Below, piece after piece: positions 54,713 through 64,000 of a stretch of DNA of 64,000 nt. Where the stretch lies: the NCBI RefSeq assembly GCF_044772865.1, contig NZ_CP173029.1, positions 2,480,001-2,544,000 of the forward strand, in the 5' to 3' direction. Source of the stretch: Algirhabdus cladophorae. GTDB lineage: Bacteria > Pseudomonadota > Alphaproteobacteria > Rhodobacterales > Rhodobacteraceae. A program made the translations under genes and the position numbers. The notes below the pieces were generated by a model. It was not told the origin of the DNA, did no database searches, and saw only the letters and a program-made list of their open reading frames with translations. Position 1 is the first letter of the stretch, and every line of letters starts with the position of its first letter.

Positions 54713-56077
54713 GTGAAACTAGCCCCGTTTGCTTTTTGCTGCGCTTTGGCACTGTCATTTTCAGGTGCCGCCACTGCGCAGTCTGGCTTTAGCTTGCCGG
54801 AGGCGCGCGCAATTGCTCAACAATTGTTGGTCTCGGGTCAACCGCGCATTGCAATTGGCATGGCCCGGGCACTTTTGGATGCGGATCCAAAGGATGTCCA
54901 AGCCCTGATTTTATTGTCGCGGGCGCACAAGGCGTTGGGCCAATCTGAACGGTCTGCGCAATATGGGCGGCGCGCCTATAACGCGGCAAATGCCAAGAAT
55001 GCACGATTTGTCGCCGCAATGTCTGTGGCCGAGGCCCGCGCGACACAAGGCCGATTGACAGCTTCACAAGTGTGGCTGCGACGTGCAGAACAAAACGCAC
55101 CTAACGATCAAGTGCGCAACCGTGTGGTGCGCGACTTTCGCTTTGTGCGGCACAACAATCCGTGGCGGGTCGACCTTCGCTTTGATTTGCGACCGTCCGA
55201 CAATGTGAACAACGGAACGACATCCAAGGGCATGACCTTTACCCTCTTTGGTCAGGATTTCTTTTTTGAAACGCCAGTGAGTGCCCTGCCCCTATCGGGC
55301 ACGGAAATCAGTTATGGCACCACTCTAAGCTATCGCCCCAAAGGTTTGGAAAACCGTCCACTGGCCTTTACCCTGGACTTTGATGGGCGGGAGATCCGGC
55401 TTAGTTCCGAGGCACGCGATCTGAATCCAGACGCCAAAAACAGCGATTTCACCTTTCATCAGCTGTCTTTTGGCGCAAAATATGACCTTGTAAATACGCC
55501 CACAAGCAGCGTCAGCGCAGGCCTTTCCATAGGCCGCAATTGGTATGCTTCTGAGCATTTGTCAGAAATTTTTCGCGCCAATATTTCTGGGGGCACTGCG
55601 ATAAACAGCACCCAGATCATCGGCGGTGGGTTGGATTATGACCGGCGCGAACGCCAAGATGCCGCTGAGCGCAGTTCGACGACTTGGACACTGCGCGGGT
55701 ATCACAGCACCAATTTTGAGAACGCTGGCCGATTGACCTTCAATTTGTCCACCGCAAAGGCAAACGCCATTTCAGCCGACTATGCCTATCGTTCCGCCAC
55801 CTTTGGGGCCCGCTATGCATTGGACAAAGCCGTGTTGGGGGCGAAAATGGACTTTAGCATCAGCTATACCGCCAAAAACTTTGATCGGCCGTTATACAGT
55901 TCTGACCCGCGCAAAGACATCACAACCCGTGTTGGGACCAGCTTGTTCTTTGAAAACGCCAGCTATCTTGGTTTTGCGCCAGTTGTTTCCTTCAGCGCCA
56001 GCCGGACGGATTCAAACGTTGCCCGGTTTGACACCGAAGAAATTGGCATCAGTATTGGCATGCGGTCCACGTTTTAA
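54713..56077 (+). CDS. Slam-like outer-membrane protein (surface lipoprotein assembly modifier family)
   Basis: 454 residues from GTG 54713, within 16 nt of the lipoprotein stop; a GTG at 54677 lacks a ribosome-binding site. Signal peptide (KLAPFAFCCALALSFSG...TAQ), then TPR-like helices at about 25-145 (ARALLDADPKDVQALILLSRAHKALG), then a roughly 14-strand beta barrel from about 150 that ends in Phe (GMRSTF), the BAM signal. This TPR-plus-barrel layout is that of Slam (DUF560). It probably flips the upstream lipoprotein across the outer membrane. Confidence 0.85.
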   Translation: MKLAPFAFCCALALSFSGAATAQSGFSLPEARAIAQQLLVSGQPRIAIGMARALLDADPKDVQALILLSRAHKALGQSERSAQYGRRAYNAANAKNARFVAAMSVAEARATQGRLTASQVWLRRAEQNAPNDQVRNRVVRDFRFVRHNNPWRVDLRFDLRPSDNVNNGTTSKGMTFTLFGQDFFFETPVSALPLSGTEISYGTTLSYRPKGLENRPLAFTLDFDGREIRLSSEARDLNPDAKNSDFTFHQLSFGAKYDLVNTPTSSVSAGLSIGRNWYASEHLSEIFRANISGGTAINSTQIIGGGLDYDRRERQDAAERSSTTWTLRGYHSTNFENAGRLTFNLSTAKANAISADYAYRSATFGARYALDKAVLGAKMDFSISYTAKNFDRPLYSSDPRKDITTRVGTSLFFENASYLGFAPVVSFSASRTDSNVARFDTEEIGISIGMRSTF

Positions 56078-56095
56078 ACAAAGGAGGCCTTTGAA

Positions 56096-56524
56096 ATGGC
56101 TCTGAAATATCTCCACACTATGGTTCGGGTGAAAGACCTCGAGGCAAACATTGCATTTTTCGAGCTTTTGGGCATGACTGAAACGCGCCGCTATGACAAT
56201 GAAGGCGGTCGTTTTACGTTGGTTTTTATGGCGGCTCCCGGTGACGAGGATTGCCCGGTAGAGCTGACCTATAACTGGGACGGTGATGAAGGGCTGCCCA
56301 GCGACAGTCGGCATTTTGGCCATTTGGCCTATCGTACCAGCGATATTTACGGGCTGTGCCAGCATTTGATGGACAACGGCGTGACAATCAATCGCCCCCC
56401 GCGTGACGGTCATATGGCTTTCGTGCGCTCCCCCGATAACGTCTCGATCGAACTGTTGCAGGAGGGTGATAACCTTGCCCCAGCAGAGCCTTGGGCCAGC
56501 ATGGAAAATACCGGGCACTGGTAA
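56096..56524 (+). CDS. gloA: Lactoylglutathione lyase (glyoxalase I)
   Basis: 142 residues, VOC fold. The four metal ligands are visible as His7, Glu56, His76 and Glu119 (LHTMVRV; PVELTYNW; FGHLAY; SIELLQ), matching the spacing in E. coli GloA. It converts the methylglyoxal-glutathione adduct to S-lactoylglutathione. A good AAAGGAGG precedes the ATG. It may be read through from the Slam-like gene 18 nt upstream, but functional linkage is unlikely. Confidence 0.93.
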   Translation: MALKYLHTMVRVKDLEANIAFFELLGMTETRRYDNEGGRFTLVFMAAPGDEDCPVELTYNWDGDEGLPSDSRHFGHLAYRTSDIYGLCQHLMDNGVTINRPPRDGHMAFVRSPDNVSIELLQEGDNLAPAEPWASMENTGHW

Positions 56525-56533
56525 ATTTCGCCC

Positions 56534-57262
56534 ATGGGGATGCGGGCTTTGATTTGGGTCTTGAGGGGCGCCGCTCTTGCGGGTTTGATGACCGTCCAAG
56601 CACACGCGCAATGCAGGCAGGCTTTGGTGTTGGGGCTGGACGTATCTGGCTCTGTTGACGCGCATGAATACAGGTTGCAATTGGACGGGACGGCTGGGGC
56701 TTTGACATCAGAGGCCGTGCAGGATCTTATTCTGGCGATGCCATCGGCCCCCGTCCAAATCGCTGTGTTTGAGTGGAGTGGGCCCAGATACCAAGTTATC
56801 TTGGTCCCCTGGACCCAACTCAAGACACTGCAAGATCTCCAAAAAGTGGGGGGCCAGTTACGCCAAACACAGCGCCGCGAAACCCCGCCGGCCACTGCAT
56901 TGGGCCAAGCCATGAATTTTGGCGCGGATCTACTTGCCACGGGACCAAAGTGTTGGAAACAAACCTTGGATATCTCGGGGGATGGCAAGTCAAACACAGG
57001 GCCAAGGCCCAGAGATGTTAAAACCTGGACCTCAACGCAAGACATTACCATCAATGGATTGGTGATCGGTTCAGATCCACAGAACTTTTCGGACGCCCGG
57101 TCAGTGCATATCGGAGAACTTCAGGCCTATTATCAAGCCGAAGTCATTAAAGGACCGGAGGCGTTTATCGAAACATCTCTTGGATTTGAGGCGTTCCAAG
57201 AGGCCATGCAGCGCAAGTTATTGCGCGAATTGGAGGGACCAGTGTTAAGCCTGTTGGATTAA
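56534..57262 (+). CDS. DUF1194 secreted von Willebrand-A-like protein (copy 2)
   Basis: 242 residues with a signal peptide ending QAHAQ (about residue 26), then [16 protein letters not shown] (MIDAS-like Asp36, Ser38, Ser40), AVFEWSGPRYQ, QTLDISGDGKSN and TINGLVIGSDPQ. It is clearly homologous to the gene at 40.2 kb, motif for motif, but the two differ at many positions, so the duplication is not recent. Function of DUF1194 is unknown. It starts 9 nt after gloA and ends at a strong bidirectional hairpin. Confidence 0.88.
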   Translation: MGMRALIWVLRGAALAGLMTVQAHAQCRQALVLGLDVSGSVDAHEYRLQLDGTAGALTSEAVQDLILAMPSAPVQIAVFEWSGPRYQVILVPWTQLKTLQDLQKVGGQLRQTQRRETPPATALGQAMNFGADLLATGPKCWKQTLDISGDGKSNTGPRPRDVKTWTSTQDITINGLVIGSDPQNFSDARSVHIGELQAYYQAEVIKGPEAFIETSLGFEAFQEAMQRKLLRELEGPVLSLLD

Positions 57263-57290
57263 AAAAGGCCTGCTCAATATGGCAGGCCTT
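57261..57290. terminator. Bidirectional rho-independent terminator
   Basis: AAGGCCTGC and GCAGGCCTT form a 9-bp perfect stem around an 8-nt loop between the DUF1194 and MarR 3' ends. T-runs occur on both sides (plus strand after the stem; the minus-strand run is the A6 at 57261-57266). Confidence 0.92.
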
Positions 57291-57311
57291 GATCAATTTT
57301 TGATAGGGAAC

Positions 57312-57830
57312 TTAGTAAATATAGCGGATCTGATCTGTCCAGTAACGTTCCACCCGGCGCAGCGCTACATTGATATCTTCAAGCCCCTCAAGATCCAGAA
57401 CCGCCTTGGACATCAGGCCCTCTGCGTGGCGCGCAAACAGTTTGGCCACGATCAGGCGAATATTGCGACCTTTTTCAGTGAGGCGCACACGGACCGACCG
57501 GCGGTCAATTTCGCAGCGTTGATGGTGCATATAGCCCATTTCAACCAGCTTTTTCAGGTTATAGCTGACGTTCGAGCCCTGATAATATCCACGCGACTTC
57601 AACTCGCCCGCGGTCACTTCGTTTTCGCCAATGTTGAACAACAACAAGGCCTGTACTGCGTTAATCTCGATGATATCGACCCGCTCGAATTCATCTTTGA
57701 TGACATCCAGCAGCAATCTGTGCAGACGTTCGACCAATGCCAAGGCTTCTAAATAGCCTTTTACGAAACCATGCTGGCCGCTGTGGTCTTCTTCATCTAA
57801 CTTTGTATCCAGTTCAGTGTGAACGCTCAT
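57312..57830 (-). CDS. MarR-family winged-helix regulator, LdtR-like
   Basis: 172 residues from ATG 57830 (GGAG upstream); an in-frame start at 57881 is not supported. Winged HTH: INAVQALLLFNIGENEVTAGEL, then recognition region GSNVSYNLKKLVEMGY and the wing RCEIDRRSVRVRLTEKG. An unusually conserved C-terminus (RRVERYWTDQIRYIY) marks this alphaproteobacterial subgroup. The LdtR name is from family resemblance; targets here are unknown. Confidence 0.88.
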   Translation of the reverse strand: MSVHTELDTKLDEEDHSGQHGFVKGYLEALALVERLHRLLLDVIKDEFERVDIIEINAVQALLLFNIGENEVTAGELKSRGYYQGSNVSYNLKKLVEMGYMHHQRCEIDRRSVRVRLTEKGRNIRLIVAKLFARHAEGLMSKAVLDLEGLEDINVALRRVERYWTDQIRYIY

Positions 57831-57928
57831 CTCATATACTCCACGAGGCCTTGAAGGACTGTTGAAGCTAATTAGAGGCATATTCGCTTACATTCAGTTA
57901 AGTATCGAACGCATCATTAAAATTGGAA

Positions 57929-58190
57929 TTACTTTCGGTCAGACGCGGCCATATTTTCGGAAATATCAGTGATCAGGTCCAAATACTTGTCCGGGGTCGC
58001 GGTTTGACCACTGCACCATTGGTACAGGTCATGGTCGTTCTCCGACAAAAGATCATCATATAAATCAAGCGCTTGATCATCTAACTGCGCCAGTTTTTCA
58101 TCTGAAAACCGCCCCAAAATGATGTCCATTTCCTTAATGCCACGCCGCATACTGCGCATGGCCAGTCGTTTGATCCGATGTTCGCGCAAT

Positions 58191-58198
<8 letters not shown>
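57929..58198 (-). CDS. sdhE: Succinate dehydrogenase FAD-assembly factor SdhE
   Basis: 89 residues, five-helix bundle with the signature RRGIKEMD at 18-25 (RGxxE), which covalently flavinates SdhA. YDDLLSENDHDLYQW is the second conserved block. The start overlaps the preceding XRE-regulator gene by 8 nt. No sdh genes are in the window. Confidence 0.94.
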
Positions 58199-59877
<1,679 letters not shown>

Positions 59878-59897
59878 CGACTTCGGGATAATTCACA

Positions 59898-60299
59898 ATG
59901 GCCGCAGAGCTACCTGATTATTACTTTCGTGTGCGCGAAAATGGGGCCACGGTATTCCGTGTTGATACCGAGAACCGGCAGCGCCGGATCGAAATGGATC
60001 AGATTGCGGTCATCAATATCAAAAATGGCGAGGTCAAACCCCACGGAGACCGGACCCTGTCGGAGGATGATCTGGCCGAGATCAAGCGCTGGATGGAAGA
60101 ACGGCAGGCACTTCTGGCGCAGCGTGATATCGACGACATTCATCGCGCAGTGGATTACCTCAACATCACGACGCAATGGGTGCAATCCAAAGCCAGCGAC
60201 GAGCAGCTTGAAAACATCACGGATGCGTTGTTGCTGTCTATGCATGATTTGCGCAGCGTTTTGGTGCGTAAAAAAGCGGATCGTTTGCTAAAGGGCTGA
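59898..60299 (+). CDS. Conserved small cytoplasmic protein, unknown
   Basis: 133 residues. A beta-rich N-terminus (LPDYYFRVRENGATVFRVD) is followed by two long helices (LSEDDLAEIKRWMEERQALL; ASDEQLENITDALLLSMHDLRS). No signal or membrane helix and no catalytic motif. It follows the aminotransferase by 20 nt and is probably co-transcribed. I know it only as a pattern seen in related bacteria. The 3' end overlaps the convergent MATE gene by 12 nt. Confidence 0.75.
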   Translation: MAAELPDYYFRVRENGATVFRVDTENRQRRIEMDQIAVINIKNGEVKPHGDRTLSEDDLAEIKRWMEERQALLAQRDIDDIHRAVDYLNITTQWVQSKASDEQLENITDALLLSMHDLRSVLVRKKADRLLKG

Positions 60300-61646
60300 A
60301 CCCTTGGAAATACCAAATGTCCAGAACCGCCAATTGAGCAGGACGGCAGCAACACCTAGGCCCACGACCAAACCCAACCACACACCAATTGCGCCCAAAT
60401 CCAACACAAACCCAAAGAACAGGCTGGCAGGCATACCGATCCCCCAATAGCTGATCGCGGCAAAAATCATCGGGACTTTGGTGTCTTGAACCCCGCGCAA
60501 AAGGCCAAGCGCCACCACCTGCGCCCCGTCTACAACCTGAAACAGGGCCGCCATAACCAGCAAACCGACAGCAATAGGAATGATCAGCGGCCGTTCAGGA
60601 TCCTGCGAATCCAAAAACAGCGAAATCAGTGGTTCGGGCCAAATCAGGAACACAGCCACAGTGATCACGGCATAGATAAACGACAGAACAATCACCGTTC
60701 CTGCCCCGCGACGCAGCCCGAAAGGATCGTCGCGTTCCAAAGCCCGGCCCGCGCGCACTGTGGCCGCTTGGCTAAGGCCCAAATGCACCATGAAAGTGAC
60801 CGAGGCCCATTGCAGTGCAATCCCGTGGGCCGCTAATTCAGGCGTGCCAATCCAACCGATCATAATGGCCGCACCGCTGAATAGGGCCGTTTCCGCAAGC
60901 AATGTCAGGCCAATCGGATAGCCCAAGGTAAACACTTGGAACATGGCCTGCCAGTCAGGGCGCCAAAGCCGTGCAAAGAGATCGTGCTGCGGCAAAACAA
61001 TGCGCACGTATATTACCAATGTAGCCAAGCTAAAGATCTGCAAGATTAGAGAGGCAATTGCAGCCCCCTTGATGCCCAACTCCGGCGCACCAAAATTGCC
61101 GAAAATCAGCACATAGTTCAGGCCTGCATTGACGATCGCAGCCACAACCGTTGCCCACAAAACAATTTGCGTACGTTCAAGGGCCGCAAGATAGGATTTC
61201 AGCACCATCACCAACATTGCGGGAATAAGGCCCAAACTGGCGATGCGTAGGTAGGTTTGCGCATCTTTGGCCACTTGCGGCAGCTGACCCATACTCAACA
61301 GCACGGTTTCGGACCAAAAGCTGGGAATATAAACCAAAAGGCCATAGCCAAAACTCAGCCACAGTCCCATGCGGGTCACACGGCGGATCGCAACCTCATC
61401 ACCCTTTTCGGCGGCTTGGGCGACCAATGGCATCACCGCAAGGGAAAAGCCTGACCCCACGATGAAAATCATGAAGTACATCCCACCAGCCAATGTGATT
61501 GCGGCCAGTGCCTCGACCGAATACCGCCCCAACATCAGCGTGTCAGTCACCGTCATCGACATCTGTGCCAAATGCGAGCCGACCAAAGGCAGGCCCAAAA
61601 CCAACAGTGCTTTGGTATGCGCGGAATATGTTTGCGTAACGGCCAT
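60288..61646 (-). CDS. MATE-family efflux transporter (NorM-like)
   Basis: 452 residues, twelve helices in two homologous halves (PLVGSHLAQMSMTVTDTLMLGRYSVEALAA at the start of half one; TLLAETALFSGAAIMIGWIGTPELAAHGIAL of half two). MATE proteins export cationic drugs or metabolites with protons or sodium. It is monocistronic, convergent with the small gene to its left and divergent from parE. Confidence 0.93.
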   Translation of the reverse strand: MAVTQTYSAHTKALLVLGLPLVGSHLAQMSMTVTDTLMLGRYSVEALAAITLAGGMYFMIFIVGSGFSLAVMPLVAQAAEKGDEVAIRRVTRMGLWLSFGYGLLVYIPSFWSETVLLSMGQLPQVAKDAQTYLRIASLGLIPAMLVMVLKSYLAALERTQIVLWATVVAAIVNAGLNYVLIFGNFGAPELGIKGAAIASLILQIFSLATLVIYVRIVLPQHDLFARLWRPDWQAMFQVFTLGYPIGLTLLAETALFSGAAIMIGWIGTPELAAHGIALQWASVTFMVHLGLSQAATVRAGRALERDDPFGLRRGAGTVIVLSFIYAVITVAVFLIWPEPLISLFLDSQDPERPLIIPIAVGLLVMAALFQVVDGAQVVALGLLRGVQDTKVPMIFAAISYWGIGMPASLFFGFVLDLGAIGVWLGLVVGLGVAAVLLNWRFWTFGISKGSAL

Positions 61647-61774
61647 GGGTCTGCGGTAATCTTGGCGCGGATCTAATGCAAGCTTTGTGAGTGCTGTGTT
61701 AACACTTCCGCCCTTCCCCCGCTTTCACGCCCGTGGCATACTAGGGGCATAATCAAAAAAGAAGCAGATCAGCC

Positions 61775-63733
61775 ATGGCCGAAGACCTCTTTCCGTCCGA
61801 AGGACCCGACGACTACAACGCCGACAGCATCGAAGTGCTTGAGGGGCTTGAGCCCGTGCGCAAACGCCCCGGCATGTATATTGGCGGCACGGACGAACGC
61901 GCGTTGCACCACCTTGTGGCCGAAGTTTTGGACAACTCCATGGACGAAGCGGTGGCGGGTTTTGCCAACCGGATCGAAGTGGAATTGCACGACGACTATG
62001 CTGTAACCATTCGTGACAACGGGCGCGGGATCCCGATTGATCCACACCCCAAGTTTCCTGATAAATCCGCGTTGGAAGTCATTCTGTGCACACTACACGC
62101 TGGCGGTAAGTTTTCGGGCAAAGCCTATCAGACATCTGGCGGTTTACACGGGGTTGGGGCGTCCGTGGTCAACGCGTTATCTGACAGCATGGTCGTGCAA
62201 GTGGCCCGCAACAAAGAAGTTTACGAACAACGCTTTAGCCGCGGTATTCCTCTGGGGGGCGTTGAAAAAATTGGCAGTGCCCCGAACCGACGTGGCACGA
62301 CGGTGACATTTCATGCAGACGAGCAGATCTTTGGCAAACACCGGTTCAAACCGGCCCGTTTGTTCCAATCGATCCGGTCCAAAGCCTATCTTTTTTCCGG
62401 CGTCGAAATCCGCTGGAAATCTGGCATCGATGACGGCGAGACGCCGACCGAGGCCACATTCCACTTCCCGGGCGGCCTGTCGGATTATCTGACCGAAACC
62501 CTTGGCACCGCCAGTACTTATTCGGAAAAACCCTTCGCAGGCGTTGTGGATTTTACCGAGAAATTCAACACCCCCGGCAAAGTCGAATGGGCGATCAACT
62601 GGACGCCGTCGCGCGACGGCTTCATTCAGTCCTACTGTAATACAGTGCCCACGCCCGAGGGCGGCACCCATGAAGCCGGCTTTTGGGCCGCCATCCTGAA
62701 AGGCATCCGCGCCTACGGTGAATTGATTAACAATCGCAAGGCCACGCAAATTACCCGTGATGACCTGACCACAGGTGGGTGTGCTTTGGTCTCGTGCTTT
62801 ATTCGTGAGCCGGAATTTGTCGGCCAAACCAAGGACCGCCTCGCCACGACCGAGGCTCAGCGTTTGGTCGAGAATTCCGTGCGCGATCACTTTGACAATT
62901 GGCTGGCCGCGGACACGAAATCTGCCGGTGCTATCTTGGATTTTTTGGTGTTGCGGGCCGAAGAACGACTGCGTCGCAAACAAGAAAAAGAAACTGCGCG
63001 CAAGTCTGCTACGAAAAAGCTGCGCTTGCCCGGCAAGTTGACCGATTGCTCGTCCAACGCCCGCGAAGGCACGGAGTTGTTCATCGTCGAGGGCGACAGT
63101 GCGGGTGGTTCGGCGAAAATGGCACGGGACCGCAAGACCCAAGCTTTGCTGCCCTTGCGCGGTAAAATTCTGAACGTGCTCGGGGCTGCCAGCAGTAAAT
63201 TGGGATCAAACGCGGAAATCAGCGATCTATCTCAGGCCTTGGGCGTCGGGTTGGGCACAAAGTTTAACGTCGATGATCTGCGGTATGAAAAGGTCATTAT
63301 CATGACCGACGCGGATGTGGACGGGGCCCATATCGCCGCTTTGCTGATGACGTTCTTTTTTACCCAGATGAGACCGATGATCGACGCCGGGCATTTGTAT
63401 TTGGCTTGCCCCCCGTTGTTCCGACTGACCCAAGGCGCCAAGCGCGTGTATTGTCTGGACGAGATCGAGCGGGACGAATGGCTGGACAAAGGGCTTGGTG
63501 GAAAAGGCAAAATCGACGTCAGCCGCTTTAAGGGTCTGGGCGAGATGGATGCAAAAGACCTCAAGGACACCACAATGAACCCCCTAACCCGTCAATTGAT
63601 CCGCGTGACTATTGATGAGGACACACCGGGTGAAACTGGGGATCTGGTAGAACGACTGATGGGCAAGAAACCGGAAAAACGGTTCGAATATATCAGTGAG
63701 AACGCAAAATTTGTAGAAGAATTGGACGTCTAA
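61775..63733 (+). CDS. parE: DNA topoisomerase IV subunit B
   Basis: 652 residues. GHKL ATPase motifs DNSMDEAVAGF, RDNGRGIPID and GGLHGVGASVVNAL; a transducer region; and the TOPRIM domain with VEGDSAGGSAKMARD and DADVDGAHIAALLM. The C-terminus is that of ParE (GyrB would be about 800 residues with an insertion): LFRLTQGAKRVYCLDE...GEMDAKDLKDTTMNP. It decatenates daughter chromosomes with ParC, which is not in the window. Its stop overlaps the ATG of a 37-codon remnant (TAATG). Confidence 0.95.
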   Translation: MAEDLFPSEGPDDYNADSIEVLEGLEPVRKRPGMYIGGTDERALHHLVAEVLDNSMDEAVAGFANRIEVELHDDYAVTIRDNGRGIPIDPHPKFPDKSALEVILCTLHAGGKFSGKAYQTSGGLHGVGASVVNALSDSMVVQVARNKEVYEQRFSRGIPLGGVEKIGSAPNRRGTTVTFHADEQIFGKHRFKPARLFQSIRSKAYLFSGVEIRWKSGIDDGETPTEATFHFPGGLSDYLTETLGTASTYSEKPFAGVVDFTEKFNTPGKVEWAINWTPSRDGFIQSYCNTVPTPEGGTHEAGFWAAILKGIRAYGELINNRKATQITRDDLTTGGCALVSCFIREPEFVGQTKDRLATTEAQRLVENSVRDHFDNWLAADTKSAGAILDFLVLRAEERLRRKQEKETARKSATKKLRLPGKLTDCSSNAREGTELFIVEGDSAGGSAKMARDRKTQALLPLRGKILNVLGAASSKLGSNAEISDLSQALGVGLGTKFNVDDLRYEKVIIMTDADVDGAHIAALLMTFFFTQMRPMIDAGHLYLACPPLFRLTQGAKRVYCLDEIERDEWLDKGLGGKGKIDVSRFKGLGEMDAKDLKDTTMNPLTRQLIRVTIDEDTPGETGDLVERLMGKKPEKRFEYISENAKFVEELDV

Positions 63734-63846
63734 TGAGTCTGGCTTCTTTTGTTCACAATGGCGCAACGCCTTATGGGCGGGTCGAAAAGGACGCTGTTGA
63801 AGGCAGCCTAATTTGCACCCTGCGCGAGCCGGTCAAAGCTGGTTAG
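63733..63846 (+). pseudogene. 37-codon remnant of a fumarylacetoacetate-hydrolase-type gene
   Basis: This short frame opens with SLASFVHNGATPYGRVEKDAV, which matches the invariant N-terminus of FAH-family proteins (LASF...G...YG.V..D), then jumps to TLREPVKAG, like the later TLRxALAAG segment, and stops. The pattern is of an internal deletion followed by a premature stop; the catalytic core is gone. The ATG overlaps the parE stop and the remnant ends directly before the next ATG. Confidence 0.5.
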
Positions 63847-64000
63847 ATGGCCCAGTATGCAGCCATTATGTTGCTGGCGGGCATAGGAATCCCGATATTA
63901 GCCGCCTTGAACGCCGCCCTTGGGGCCAAAATTGGATCACCCATTGCCGCAGCTTTTGTACTATTTCTGGTAGCGGGCCTCAGTGCGGCTGCGGTGATGG
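63847..64000 (+). CDS. YdcZ/DUF606-family DMT transporter, N-terminus only
   Basis: The ATG directly follows the stop of the remnant frame and opens MAQYAAIMLLAGIGIPILAA, followed by LNAALGAKIGSP and AAAFVLFLVAGLSAAAV. The first two helices and the LNAALG...GSP...A motif between them are the signature of DUF606/YdcZ half-size DMT transporters. About 51 of an expected 140 codons are visible. Confidence 0.72.
   Translation, partial: MAQYAAIMLLAGIGIPILAALNAALGAKIGSPIAAAFVLFLVAGLSAAAVM

Overview
This 64 kb window is a gene-dense stretch of an alphaproteobacterial chromosome, most likely from the Roseobacter group (Rhodobacteraceae). The placement rests on a glycine-rich SecG, the phaR-phaP-phaC/phaZ polyhydroxybutyrate locus, DUF2842, an LdtR-like MarR regulator next to sdhE, ThyX, and many TRAP-free small-solute catabolic operons. 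Base composition looks moderate (about mid-50s % GC by eye, not computed). I see no rRNA, tRNA, insertion sequence, prophage or CRISPR array.

Layout. 1-13 kb is mostly housekeeping: gor (cut by the left edge) and rpiA, sdaA with two tandem EamA transporters, a thiamine pyrophosphokinase, a 791-residue acidic protein of unknown role, DUF2842-purA, secG, pyrG, and DUF1330/TerB-like genes. 13.5-26.2 kb is a polyamine or amine catabolic region: a polar amino-acid ABC transporter (its first permease has an apparent one-base frameshift at the start codon), two PuuA-like glutamine synthetases around a class-I amidotransferase, a PuuB-like oxidase, a DegT-family aminotransferase, a LysR regulator, an omega-aminotransferase and an EamA exporter. 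26.2-30.7 kb is the PHB locus with visible CTGC-N3/4-GCAG PhaR sites. 30.7-32.5 kb holds GNAT, Lrp and LysE genes. 32.5-40.0 kb is an eight-gene leftward operon led by a histidinol/sulfopropanediol-dehydrogenase-like gene. It carries its own LacI regulator, and a 20-bp CG-centred palindrome lies in front of its first gene. 40.1-46.1 kb has a DUF1194 protein, alpha/beta hydrolases, a GPH-type MFS carrier, an ArsR-SRPBCC fusion with MAPEG, and an unknown membrane protein. 46.3-48.3 kb is thrS.

48.5-51.1 kb is the most interesting system: a four-gene DUF2282-DUF692-DUF2063-DoxX operon, the arrangement of bufferin-type copper-binding RiPPs (Caulobacter gig operon). It has an ECF-like promoter candidate and, about 1 kb away, a secreted protein with a 14-histidine tail. 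53.5-56.1 kb encodes a lipoprotein followed by a Slam-like TPR/beta-barrel outer-membrane protein, a candidate surface-lipoprotein export pair. The right end has gloA, a second DUF1194 gene, MarR, sdhE, an XRE regulator, an aspartate aminotransferase, MATE, parE, a 37-codon remnant of a fumarylacetoacetate-hydrolase gene, and the start of a YdcZ/DUF606 transporter.

A window-wide pattern: of 12 tail-to-tail gene pairs, seven overlap at their 3' ends (4-41 nt). Four of the five non-overlapping pairs carry a hairpin terminator instead.
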